From NCBI RefSeq assembly GCF_013376045.1, contig NZ_JABMJG010000001.1, positions 124,001 through 188,000 on the forward strand: 64,000 nt of DNA, written 5' to 3'. The stretch is from Variovorax sp. SG517 (GTDB lineage: Bacteria; Pseudomonadota; Gammaproteobacteria; Burkholderiales; Burkholderiaceae_C). Below, piece by piece: positions 11,224 to 19,475 of the stretch. Every line of letters begins with the position of its first letter. The first letter of the stretch is position 1. The position numbers and the translations under genes are program-made. A model generated the notes under the pieces. It saw nothing but the letters and a program-made list of their open reading frames with translations, was not told where the DNA came from and did not search any database.

Positions 11224-13473
11224 TCAGACGTAAAGCGCCTGCGGATTCAGGTCTGCTTCACGTACCAGAGTGTCGCGCCATCCCAGCTCGACCGGCACGC
11301 GGTACAGGCGCGGATTGCCAAGCTCCGGCCAGATATGGCAAAGCCCCGGCACCACCACCTTCACCGTGCACAGCGGCACGTCGGGGCGAGTGTGGTCCAG
11401 GACGATGGTTTCCAGCCCGAGCGAGGCGGCGATGCCCACGCACCGGCGGATCTCGGCGGCGATGTCGGCCCGCCCCTCGGGAACGGCTGGCGCCGCGCCT
11501 GCCGTGCCCGCCGGCATGAGGAAGGCCAGCGGCGCGCCCTCCTCCGTGCCCTCCCCGACCTCCTCCGCGCCTTCGTCGGCCGGCACCGCAAAGGTCTTGC
11601 CGGCCGCGATCAGCTGGCTCATCTCCGTCAGCGCGCGCTCGCAGGCCAGCGGGCGGTCGGGGCTGCAGCCGAAGCCGATGGCCCAGGCGCCCGTGTCGCG
11701 GTGCCGGCCGACGGCAACCACCACCGGAATGCCGAAGTCATGCGTGATGTCGAGCACCCAGCGCTCCCAGCGCGGGCCGCAGGCGCGCTCGATGCGCCCG
11801 AGGATCTCGTCCGGCAGGCTGTCGAGCCCGATCGCCGGCCTGCGGTGCCGGCCGTACCACCAGACGGCGGCGGCATCGCGCTCCACCAGCTCCAGGAAGC
11901 CCTGGAGGATGGCCTCCTCGCGAGTGTTGCCCGCCGCGCAGCCGTTCGAAGTCCAGCCCACATGGAACTGGCTCTGCGCCGGCGCGTTGGCGAAGCAGAA
12001 GGACAGCGGCAGGTAGCGACGCTCGTCGGCCGTCAGCGACCAGGCGGGCGTCCACCACGTCGACGTTTCATGCGGCGAAGCCAACGGGACCACCGCGTGC
12101 GGCGGCTTGTGCGTACCGAAGCGCTCGCGCTGCCGCTCGCTGAAGAGCGCCAGCGCCCGTGGATCGATGCACGGCGCGTCCAGGTCGGCGGCTGGCGCGA
12201 CCACCCACGCCTCGTCGCCCTGGAAGAAGGCGGCGTGCCGCTCGGCCGCCTCGCACAGCGCGCTGGCACGGGACTGCTCCATCGACATGCCCTTGCCCAG
12301 GCACACCTGGGTCAGCACGCCGGGAAGCGCGTCGTCGCCGGTCGGCGGCGTCCTGGAAATTTCGCTGCGATAGACCGTCAGCGCGCCCTGCGCCTCGGCA
12401 TTGAGCGGCACGATGCGCGCGATCACGCCGCTCAGCGGGCTGACGTGGCGCATGAGCCGCTCCACCGTGACCGCCGCGGGCACCGTGCGCCAGCCGCCGT
12501 CGTGGCTGGCGGTGGGCAGGCCCGGCGCCAGCACGATGCGCTCGCGCTGCCGCCGCGCGACCAGCCCCGGCGTTCCGCAGTGCGGGCACTGCGGGCGGAT
12601 GGCGATGGAGTGCTGCGGCTGCGGCGAATCGAGCACCTCCACCCGCGCGGCGTCGGCCTGCGCGGCGATGCGCAGCGCGACGGGCAACAGCCGCTCGAGC
12701 CGCTCGCCGACCAGCCCTGTGCCCGCCCGCACCGGAAAGCCCATGCCGGCGCTGCCATGCCGTGCCTGCCACCAGGCACGCGCCGGCCGGTTCCGCAGCC
12801 AGCGGTGCGCGAGGCAATGCCAGCACGGCCCGGGCTGCGCCGCGCCCGGCCTGAAGACGGGGCCGGCCATCGCCTGCTCGCCGGTCGGCTTGACCGGCAG
12901 CCAGGCGCAGCCGCGAGCGCGCTGCTGCGCGTCGATGGTGCCGAGCCGCGGGTCTAGGTAGTCGTCGCAGAACACGAGCGTGAGGCCGGTGCCGGCGGGC
13001 AGCCCTTGCGACAGGGCCAGCGCCCAGCGGCTCGCCGCCTCCTCGCTCACCGCGCCCGACAGCACGATGGCGTCCACGTCGGCCGAGAGAGCCGAGCCCA
13101 CCGTGCGCGGCGTGCGCGTCGTGCGCGTCGTGCGCGAATACGCCTTCGAAAAATCAGGCACGAAATGGAACTCCGCGCCGTCCGCCGCCACGGGCCGCAC
13201 GAGCCCCTGGCGCGCCAGCGCTTCGAGCGCATGCAGCATCTGCGCGAGCGGTGCGGCCGCGCCTTCGGCACGGCAATGCGCCGCGAGGCTGGTGCCTTCC
13301 CGCAGCACCCGCTCGACGGCCATCACGCCCGGCGAGCCGAGCACCAGCAGGTCGTTCTCGCTCGCGAGCAGCAAGCGGTCATCGAGCACCACGGGCGGCA
13401 GGAACCTGTCGTGCCAGCGAAAGACGTCGCCGAAGAAATCGGGCGGCGTGCCCTTGCCCGGGCCTTCACTCAT
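11224..13473 (-). CDS. fused TOMM cyclodehydratase (leader-binding/E1-like partner + YcaO)
   Basis: This 749-residue protein combines the two parts of a TOMM heterocyclase. Residues 1-320 form the leader-binding, ThiF/SagC-like half, with two zinc-type pairs, CWHC (217-220) and CPHC (296-299). Residues 330-749 are a YcaO domain of the SagD type, with GKGMSMEQSRASALCEAAER at 393-412, containing the ATP/Mg-binding SxxExxER pattern. The enzyme uses ATP to cyclise Cys/Ser/Thr of a precursor into azolines. The start at 13473 overlaps the methyltransferase stop by eight bases. The C-terminus reads NPQALYV and lacks the PxPxP tail of some YcaO proteins. No azoline dehydrogenase gene is nearby, so the product may stay as azoline. 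Confidence 0.9.
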   Translation of the reverse strand: MSEGPGKGTPPDFFGDVFRWHDRFLPPVVLDDRLLLASENDLLVLGSPGVMAVERVLREGTSLAAHCRAEGAAAPLAQMLHALEALARQGLVRPVAADGAEFHFVPDFSKAYSRTTRTTRTPRTVGSALSADVDAIVLSGAVSEEAASRWALALSQGLPAGTGLTLVFCDDYLDPRLGTIDAQQRARGCAWLPVKPTGEQAMAGPVFRPGAAQPGPCWHCLAHRWLRNRPARAWWQARHGSAGMGFPVRAGTGLVGERLERLLPVALRIAAQADAARVEVLDSPQPQHSIAIRPQCPHCGTPGLVARRQRERIVLAPGLPTASHDGGWRTVPAAVTVERLMRHVSPLSGVIARIVPLNAEAQGALTVYRSEISRTPPTGDDALPGVLTQVCLGKGMSMEQSRASALCEAAERHAAFFQGDEAWVVAPAADLDAPCIDPRALALFSERQRERFGTHKPPHAVVPLASPHETSTWWTPAWSLTADERRYLPLSFCFANAPAQSQFHVGWTSNGCAAGNTREEAILQGFLELVERDAAAVWWYGRHRRPAIGLDSLPDEILGRIERACGPRWERWVLDITHDFGIPVVVAVGRHRDTGAWAIGFGCSPDRPLACERALTEMSQLIAAGKTFAVPADEGAEEVGEGTEEGAPLAFLMPAGTAGAAPAVPEGRADIAAEIRRCVGIAASLGLETIVLDHTRPDVPLCTVKVVVPGLCHIWPELGNPRLYRVPVELGWRDTLVREADLNPQALYV

Positions 13474-14221
13474 CGGCTTGCGGGCCCAGTTCGAGACGCA
13501 CCACGCCGTAGGGCCAGGCCCCGGTCGTGGACCGGAACGCGGCCTCGAACAGGCTGTGGCGCTCCGAGAACTGCGCGTAGATGTGGTCTTCGGACAGCAC
13601 CCGCATCGCCGCCGGATGCAGGCCGGCGATCTGCGCCGCGCTCTCGAAGCCCGACACCACCGGCAGCCGCATGCCGCCCACGGCCATGGACTGGCGCGCG
13701 AGCACCGGATGAACGTGGTCGAGCAGCAGGACGCACGGGGCCTTCGCATGCTCGAAGCGCCCGGCAAGGCTGCGCAGCAGGGCTTCCAGCGGAGCCTGCG
13801 GCAGGTAGGGGCACACGCCCTCGAGCATCGCGAGCACCGGGCGTTCGCCGGGCAGGCCGGCGGCGTCGAGCCAGCTCGGATCGAGAACGGAGCATGCGAG
13901 CTCGCTCTCTTCTTCGCCGCGCGCGATGTGGCGTTCGCGCAGCTCGATGGCCTCGGGCAGGTCGATGTTGAGCCAGCGCGAGCGCGCCACCAGGGCGGGG
14001 GCTAGCCGGCTGCGCCGCGTGCACAGGCCCGCGCCCAGCGAGAGGCACAGGGCCTCCGGATGGGCGGAAAGGAATTCGGCCGCGAAACGGTCGAACAAGG
14101 CGGCGCGCAGGACGATGCTCCTGACGAAGGCCTCGTCCGCCGCATAGGCGGAGATGTCGAAGGGCAGCGACGCGGCGATGCGTCGTGCCTCGGGATCGGA
14201 GAACACCGACGCGTCGGCCAC
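13466..14221 (-). CDS. class I SAM methyltransferase, leucine carboxyl methyltransferase (LCM/PPM1) family
   Basis: The protein (251 residues from the GTG at 14221) has the LCM/PPM1-type pattern: FVRSIVLRAALFDRFAAEFL, the SAM-binding LCLSLGAGLCTRRSRL, WLNIDLPEAIELRE and VLAMLEGVCPYLP. Such enzymes methylate carboxylates and small natural products, so it probably O-methylates the TOMM product or its C-terminus. The true N-terminus is probably longer: the frame upstream of 14221 encodes ALQGATATLLLTLAARANSG, a good match to the family's normal start, yet no ATG, GTG or TTG occurs there. A CTG at 14279-14281 is one candidate. The 3' end overlaps the cyclodehydratase gene. Confidence 0.82.
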   Translation of the reverse strand: MADASVFSDPEARRIAASLPFDISAYAADEAFVRSIVLRAALFDRFAAEFLSAHPEALCLSLGAGLCTRRSRLAPALVARSRWLNIDLPEAIELRERHIARGEEESELACSVLDPSWLDAAGLPGERPVLAMLEGVCPYLPQAPLEALLRSLAGRFEHAKAPCVLLLDHVHPVLARQSMAVGGMRLPVVSGFESAAQIAGLHPAAMRVLSEDHIYAQFSERHSLFEAAFRSTTGAWPYGVVRLELGPQADE

Positions 14222-14315
14222 GGCGCCGGAATTGGCGCGCGCGGCCAGCGTCAGCAGGAGCGTGGCCGTCGCGCCCTGCAGCGCGCCTGCGGCCGGCCCC
14301 TGCCCTGTCGCGGAC

Positions 14316-15098
14316 TCAGCAGGTGAACGGATAGGGGTCGCCCGTGTTGTTGTACGAGGTGAGCGCGACGGCGCGCATGCTCTCTTCCACCGGCGCCGTC
14401 GGGTAGTTCAGGCGGATGGCGTTCTTGATGAGCGAGCCGTCGGCGTTCTTCAGGTTCCATTCGCCCTTCGCTGCGTCCCAGGTGAGGGCCGAGTTGGTGG
14501 TGAACAGGATCTTGAAGTTGAACGGGTTGTTGTAGCCCAGCCATTGGCTCAGCACGTTCGCCTTGTCTACGTCGGGGTCGCGCGTCAGCTGATAGAGCAG
14601 CTCGGGCGATTGCCATGCGATGGCGATCGCGCGCAGCACCACGCCGCCGAAGGCCAGCAGCGAGCCGTCGCCGCCGCCCGGAATGCCCAGGCCCGTGGGC
14701 AGCGCGCCGCCGACGATGCCGGGAGGCGGCTCGAACGCCGCGGAGGCGCCCATGAAGTTCGGGAATAGCTGGTAGTAGGCGGCCAGGGCTTCGGTGGCAT
14801 TCGACGAAGGTGCCTGCGGCAGCACGATGACGAAGGAGTCGTCGGGGCCGACCCAGCCGGAGGTGAGCATCGGCTTCCATTCGGCGCGCTGGGCCGGATC
14901 AGGGCTCAGGAACAGCGACACGTCGAGCAGGGGCCACAGCGTCGGCAGGCCAAAGTCGGCATGCAGCATGGGCTGGATGTCCTGCTGGTCGAGCAGCTTG
15001 GCGCGGTAGGCGTCCTCCTGCCACGAGCGGGCGATGGCGCGCAGGTAGGCAAGACGGAACTCGAGCAACGGATCGCCGCTTTGGACTGGGGAGGTCAT
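14316..15098 (-). CDS. TOMM precursor peptide, BMA_0021/BMA_0022-like, apparently two fused units
   Basis: The 260-residue protein has a nitrile-hydratase-leader-like start (DPLLEFRLAYLRAIARSW, then YRAKLL) matching the BMA_0021/BMA_0022 TOMM precursor family from Burkholderia as I recall it. The same pattern returns at 147-236 (LLAFGGVVLRAIAIAWQSPE, then EWNLKNADGS and IRLNYPTAP), mirroring 11-97 (ending EWKPMLTSG and IVLPQAP), so it looks like two precursor units joined by a Gly/Pro-rich linker at about 123-146. The only cysteine is the last residue (YPFTC at the C-terminus), a likely heterocyclisation site together with nearby Thr/Ser. It starts 18 bases after the kinase gene and precedes the methyltransferase. 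Confidence 0.82.
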   Translation of the reverse strand: MTSPVQSGDPLLEFRLAYLRAIARSWQEDAYRAKLLDQQDIQPMLHADFGLPTLWPLLDVSLFLSPDPAQRAEWKPMLTSGWVGPDDSFVIVLPQAPSSNATEALAAYYQLFPNFMGASAAFEPPPGIVGGALPTGLGIPGGGDGSLLAFGGVVLRAIAIAWQSPELLYQLTRDPDVDKANVLSQWLGYNNPFNFKILFTTNSALTWDAAKGEWNLKNADGSLIKNAIRLNYPTAPVEESMRAVALTSYNNTGDPYPFTC

Positions 15099-15116
15099 GA
15101 TTACTTCATCCTTGTT

Positions 15117-18100
15117 TCAAGAGGAAATGGGCGCATGCGGGAACATGCGCGCGGGCAATTCCGGCCGCAGCGCGGCCAGATCCTTCAGGCGCGCGGCCAC
15201 GTCGGGCGAGGCGGAATCCGCCAGTGCCTGCAACGCCGCCAGGGCCTCGTATTCGGTTCTGTGCTTGGCGCCTTCGCGCGCCACCTCGGCGGCCTTCGAG
15301 AAGCACGCGGCCACCGCCTCGCGATCGCCGCCGGCGGCCTGCAGGTAGCGGGCCTTCTGCAGGTGCAGCTCGGAGCGGTAGAGCCCTTCCTTGAGCTCGT
15401 CGGTCATGCGCAGCGATTCGTCGATGCGCTCCAGCGCCTCGTCCCAGCGGCCGTTGGCGGCCAGCGTGTCGGCGGCGAAGGCGCGGTAATAGGTCTGGCA
15501 ATAGCGGCAGCCCATGCCCCACAGCGCCTGGATCCAGGCATCGGCCTGGGCGATGTTGGCGACGTCGCCGGTGGCCCAGCAGCGGATGATCTCCGCGTAG
15601 CCCTGGAACGCCGGCAGGCCGTAGCGCTGCGTGATGCCCAGCAGCTCGCCGGTGCTCACCAGCGCGCGCGCCTTGTCGTTGCGGCCCTGATGGCCCAGGC
15701 TCTGGTAGAGCAGCGCCATGCTCAGCGACGGGATGTGCGACATCTCGCGGGCCCAGCGCACGGCATTGGTCGCGTCGGCGCGCGCGGCCGCGTCATGGCC
15801 CGCGAACCAGCGCACCAGCGCGCGGCCGGTGGTCGCCCACACGCGGGTGTCGAAGCCGAAGTCGGCCGCATGGTGCGCGTGGGCCTCGGGGTTGTAGCGC
15901 TCGACCGCGTCGCTCAGCGACTGCTCGGCGCGCTCGAAGTCACCGTCGGAATAGTGCGCGAGCCCGAGGTAGGTCTGCGCCGCGACGAACACGCCCTGGT
16001 CCTGGTGCTGCACGGCCTGGTCGAGCAGGCGGTTGCTCAGCTGCTGAACCTCGGCGCGGTTGCTGGCCACGTGGTGGAAGGTGATCAGCGTCCACAGGTG
16101 CTGCACCTGCTTCTCGCGCGGCACCTCGTCGGACAGCAGCTCCTGCGACAGCGCGATGCGGTCGACCACCTGCGCATGCGCCCAGCCGTACTTGTTCATC
16201 ATGGCCTGCGTGACGTAGCTGTTCACGTCCAGCCGCGCCTCGCGCTGCGCCTCGCCTTCGAGGTGCGCCATCCAGCCGTCGATGTGCTGGGCGTAGGAAA
16301 TCGTTTCGTCGTTGAGCGAGCGGTGCTGCGTAATGCGCAGCTGGCGCACCGCCAGCGCCACCGCCTGCGCGTACTCGCCCGCATCGGCCCAGTGCTGGGC
16401 CACGCTGCCGGGTTCGTTCGCCACGTATTGCGGCTGGCTGTCCATCAGCGTCTGCGCGACGTTGCGGTGCAGCTGCCGGCGCTGCGCGACCAGCATGCTC
16501 TCGTAAGCGGTGTCGCGGATCAACGCGTGGCGGAAGATGAAGCTGCCCGGCTGCCCGGCCGGCGCGACCAGGCCCGCGTCGAGCAGCACGGCCATGTCCT
16601 TGTCCATCGCCTCGGCGCTCTTGCCCGAGCAGGCGCACAGCAGCTCGGCATCGAACTGGCGCCCAATGGTGGCGGCGAGCTGCAGCAGGCCCTTGACCGG
16701 GCCGAGCCGGTCGAAGCGGCTCACCAGCGAGTCCCGCAGCGTGACCGGAATCGCCGCCGGCTGCGCGGTGTCCTTGAAGACCCAGATGCCGTCCTTCTCG
16801 ACCAGGTAGGCGTCGAGCATCATGCGCGCCATTTCCTGGATGAACAGCGGCACGCCGTCGGTGCGCTGCACCACGTTGTCGATCACCTGCGGCGCGGCGA
16901 CGCGCGGCGCCAGCGCCTGACGTGCCAGCTCGGCGGCCTGCGCGTCCTCGAGCCGGCGCACCTCGATGCACTCGGCCTGCATGGCGTCGGGCTTGACCCA
17001 TTCGGGGCGCGCGGTGAGCACCAGCAGCACGCGGCGCTGCGGCAGCTGGGCGATCAGCTGCTCGACGAATTCGATGGTCGTGGGGTCGGCCCAGTGCACG
17101 TCCTCCAGCAGCAGCAACACCGCAGCCGACTCGGCCATGTGCAGCAGCCACTGCGCGATCGACTGCAGCAGCAGCGCCTTCTGCATCGGCGGCGACATCT
17201 GGCTCGGCGCGCGGTCGCCCAGCGGCAGCGACAGCCATGCGCAGAAGATCGGCAGCACGGCCTCGCCGTCGCAGCCTGCGGCCTGCAGGGCCTCGCGCAG
17301 GCGCTCACGGCGCGCCTCGGGCGAGGCGGCGTCGGGCACGGCGTCGAGCCGCTGGCGCAGCAGCGCGAGGAACGGCGTCAGCGCGTTGTTCTGGTTCTCG
17401 GGCTGGCACTGCGCGACGACGGTCTGCAGCCCTTCCTTGGCGACCTGCTCGCGCAGCACGTCGGCCAGGCACGACTTGCCGATGCCCGGCTCGCCGCGGA
17501 TCCACACCGCGCCGCCCTGCCCTTCGCGGGCCCGGGTCCAGGCCGTACTCAGTTGCTGCAGCTCGGCCTCGCGGCCGATGCAGGCCTTGTGCAGCGCCTG
17601 CTCGGCGAAGCCGTCGGAGGCCAGCGCCTGCTGCTCGCCGCCGAGGCGGTAGGTCTGGATGCCGCCGGACTGGCCCGGCAGCGTCACCGTGCCGGCCTTG
17701 TCGAAGCTCGCGTGGCGGCTCAGCAGGCGGTAGCTGCTCTCGCTCGCCAGCAGCGTGCCGGTGTCGGCCACGCCTTCGAGCCGCACCGCGACGTTGACGG
17801 CGTGGCCCGACGGGATCTCGCCGGCCGCGACGATCGCCATGCCGGTGTGCATGCCCATGCGGATACCGAGGTGCACGCCGTGCTCCTGCTCGATGGCGGC
17901 GGAGCGCTGGCGGCTCAGCGCGATCAGCTCCATGGCCGTGCGTCCGGCCTGGCGCGCGTCGGTGTCGCTGGCGTGCGGATAGCCGAAGAGCACGATCATC
18001 CGGTCGCCCAGCGTGCCCGCGAGCAGGCCGCCGCGGCGGGTGGCGGTCTCGGAGAACAGGGCCAGCTCGTTGCGCTGGAGCAGTTCGAGGTTCTCGATGT

Positions 18101-19154
18101 CGGAGGGCAGGGCTTCATCGGCGCTCTCGTCGTCGGCCGCGTCGGGCCATACAGAAACGCTGCAGCACAGCACGGTGAGCTGCCGCTTCTCGGAGAAGCC
18201 GCGCGTGGTGATGACGGTCTGCGCCAGCGCTTCGTCCTGGGCCTGCTTGGCCGAACGCAGCACGCCCACGAGGTCATCCAGCCGCAGTCGGCCGAGCTCG
18301 GCCAGCAAGGTGGCGGCGGAATCGCTGCGGTCGGCCGCCTTCTTGCGCAATGCCTGGCGCAGCACCGAAGCCACCGGGTGGCTGGCGATCTCGGCGGGCA
18401 GCGGCACTTCCTGCGGGCTCAGCTGCTGGTGAAGGATCTCGGCCGCCGAGGCGCCGCGGATGGCGGGCGCGCCGGTGAGGCACTCGATGAACATCAAGCC
18501 CCATGCGTACAGGTCCGACTTCACGCCGGGCGGCTCGCCACGCAACTGCTCGGGCGCGCTGTAGGCCGGCGTGCCCAGCGCCTCGTCGGTCATCGTGAGC
18601 GTGGGGAACTCGTCGCCGCGGTTCGACGGAATGACGGTGCCGATGCCGAAGTCCAGCACCTTCGCGTGCGGCACGGCACCGGTGAAGGTGACCATCACGT
18701 TGTCGGGCTTCAGGTCGCGGTGCACGATGCCGGCGCTGTGCGCGCAGTCGAGCGCGTCGAGCACCTCGGCCATCAGGTGCCCCGTCTCGGTGGCGGTGAG
18801 TGAACCCTTGCGGCGGATCAGGCTGGTGAGCGTCTCGCCCGGCACGTACTCGAAGACGCCGTAGACGCAGGGGCCCTGCTCGCCCTTGTCGAGCAGCTGA
18901 ACGATGTGCGGATGGTGCAGCGAGGCGCACAGCTTCGTCTCGCGATGGAAGCGCGCCACGCGCTGGCTTCCCACCTGCAGCTTCACGACCTTGATCGCGA
19001 CCACGGTGCCCGTGCTCTTCTGCAGTGCACGATACACCGTGCCGTAGCCGCCGGCACCCAGCTCCTCCAGCAACTCGTAACCGGGAATCTCCAGCGGATC
19101 GGTCAGATTCGGCTGCAACGCCGGGGGCGTGGGATTGGTGACTGCGTCCTGCAT
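15117..19154 (-). CDS. TOMM-system kinase/cyclase fusion protein (Ser/Thr kinase + class III cyclase-like + AAA ATPase + TPR)
   Basis: This 1345-residue cytoplasmic protein has a eukaryotic-like Ser/Thr kinase at about 26-300 (GAGGYGTVY, VAIKVVK, HRDLKPDN at 145-152, DFGIG, APEQ). Next is a class III nucleotidyl-cyclase-like domain (QLTVLCCSVSVW, LGDRMIVLFGYP, IRMGMHTGMAIVA). A MalT/AAA-type ATPase follows (Walker A GEPGIGKS, Walker B LLLLEDVHWADP), then a long TPR-like helical region. The order matches the TOMM kinase/cyclase fusion family. I chose the ATG at 19154; a GTG at 19241 would add 29 unlikely residues. The cyclase domain lacks the first metal-binding Asp (CCS in place of FxD) and is probably not catalytic. 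It heads the cluster and likely senses signals controlling it. Confidence 0.88.
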   Translation of the reverse strand: MQDAVTNPTPPALQPNLTDPLEIPGYELLEELGAGGYGTVYRALQKSTGTVVAIKVVKLQVGSQRVARFHRETKLCASLHHPHIVQLLDKGEQGPCVYGVFEYVPGETLTSLIRRKGSLTATETGHLMAEVLDALDCAHSAGIVHRDLKPDNVMVTFTGAVPHAKVLDFGIGTVIPSNRGDEFPTLTMTDEALGTPAYSAPEQLRGEPPGVKSDLYAWGLMFIECLTGAPAIRGASAAEILHQQLSPQEVPLPAEIASHPVASVLRQALRKKAADRSDSAATLLAELGRLRLDDLVGVLRSAKQAQDEALAQTVITTRGFSEKRQLTVLCCSVSVWPDAADDESADEALPSDIENLELLQRNELALFSETATRRGGLLAGTLGDRMIVLFGYPHASDTDARQAGRTAMELIALSRQRSAAIEQEHGVHLGIRMGMHTGMAIVAAGEIPSGHAVNVAVRLEGVADTGTLLASESSYRLLSRHASFDKAGTVTLPGQSGGIQTYRLGGEQQALASDGFAEQALHKACIGREAELQQLSTAWTRAREGQGGAVWIRGEPGIGKSCLADVLREQVAKEGLQTVVAQCQPENQNNALTPFLALLRQRLDAVPDAASPEARRERLREALQAAGCDGEAVLPIFCAWLSLPLGDRAPSQMSPPMQKALLLQSIAQWLLHMAESAAVLLLLEDVHWADPTTIEFVEQLIAQLPQRRVLLVLTARPEWVKPDAMQAECIEVRRLEDAQAAELARQALAPRVAAPQVIDNVVQRTDGVPLFIQEMARMMLDAYLVEKDGIWVFKDTAQPAAIPVTLRDSLVSRFDRLGPVKGLLQLAATIGRQFDAELLCACSGKSAEAMDKDMAVLLDAGLVAPAGQPGSFIFRHALIRDTAYESMLVAQRRQLHRNVAQTLMDSQPQYVANEPGSVAQHWADAGEYAQAVALAVRQLRITQHRSLNDETISYAQHIDGWMAHLEGEAQREARLDVNSYVTQAMMNKYGWAHAQVVDRIALSQELLSDEVPREKQVQHLWTLITFHHVASNRAEVQQLSNRLLDQAVQHQDQGVFVAAQTYLGLAHYSDGDFERAEQSLSDAVERYNPEAHAHHAADFGFDTRVWATTGRALVRWFAGHDAAARADATNAVRWAREMSHIPSLSMALLYQSLGHQGRNDKARALVSTGELLGITQRYGLPAFQGYAEIIRCWATGDVANIAQADAWIQALWGMGCRYCQTYYRAFAADTLAANGRWDEALERIDESLRMTDELKEGLYRSELHLQKARYLQAAGGDREAVAACFSKAAEVAREGAKHRTEYEALAALQALADSASPDVAARLKDLAALRPELPARMFPHAPISS

Positions 19155-19232
19155 TTCAGTCTCGTCGTGATGGAGCTTCGATAGTCCTCCGGGACTCGCC
19201 ACGGTCGCGTTCCGCCCTGCGACGGTACGTAA

Positions 19233-19243
19233 TAGTGACACTA
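19233..19243. promoter_or_regulatory. palindrome TAGTGACACTA upstream of the TOMM cluster
   Basis: An 11-bp perfect palindrome (TAGTG-a-CACTA) in a locally AT-rich stretch, about 80 bases upstream of the kinase/cyclase start. It is the best operator candidate for the whole minus-strand TOMM cluster. The regulator is unknown; the winged-helix-like half of the FHA protein is one possibility. Confidence 0.35.
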
Positions 19244-19290
19244 ATTGTTACTTTAGCGGAGACCAAGAGGTTTCAGGTAGGTAACCCCTC

Positions 19291-19320
19291 AAAAAAGAAA
19301 ACCCGCAACACGTGCGGGCT
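19291..19320 (-). terminator. intrinsic terminator downstream of the nucleoside ABC operon
   Basis: Read on the minus strand, AGCCCGCA-cgtgt-TGCGGG is followed by TTTTCTTTTTT. The six-pair GC stem (arms 19302-19307 and 19313-19318) and U-rich tail form a classical rho-independent terminator. It stops leftward transcripts of the BMP/ABC operon before they enter the TOMM cluster, so the cluster needs its own promoter. Confidence 0.8.
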
Positions 19321-19378
19321 GTTAGAACTTTTCGGTGTATATGCGTGAACTACGTCACAGGGCGAGCCCCATTCGGGA

Positions 19379-19475
19379 ACACCGCGGAACCGGCTTCGCC
19401 GGGCCGCAGGTGTTGCCCCCGGTAGGGGGTTGGCGCATCGACACGAAGTGCGCGCAGCCTGGGGGCGAGCTTATT
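19379..19475 (+). repeat. dispersed intergenic repeat, copy B
   Basis: Same orientation and nearly the same sequence as 8877-8975: ACACCGCGGAACCGGC, CCGGGCCGCAGGTGT, then a CCCCCGGTAGGGGG palindrome and CACGAAGTGCGCG. The right end (AGCTTATT) supplies the TAA stop of the BMP lipoprotein gene, just as the tandem copy at 8979-9013 supplies the stop of the gene at 9007. It is palindromic and intergenic, like known families of folded dispersed repeats. Confidence 0.8.

Noticed and set aside
14251..14880. An open frame of 209 codons overlapping the precursor gene in another minus-strand frame
   Set aside because: It has Arg/Gly-rich low-complexity composition and no domain; the precursor frame has the conserved leader pattern.
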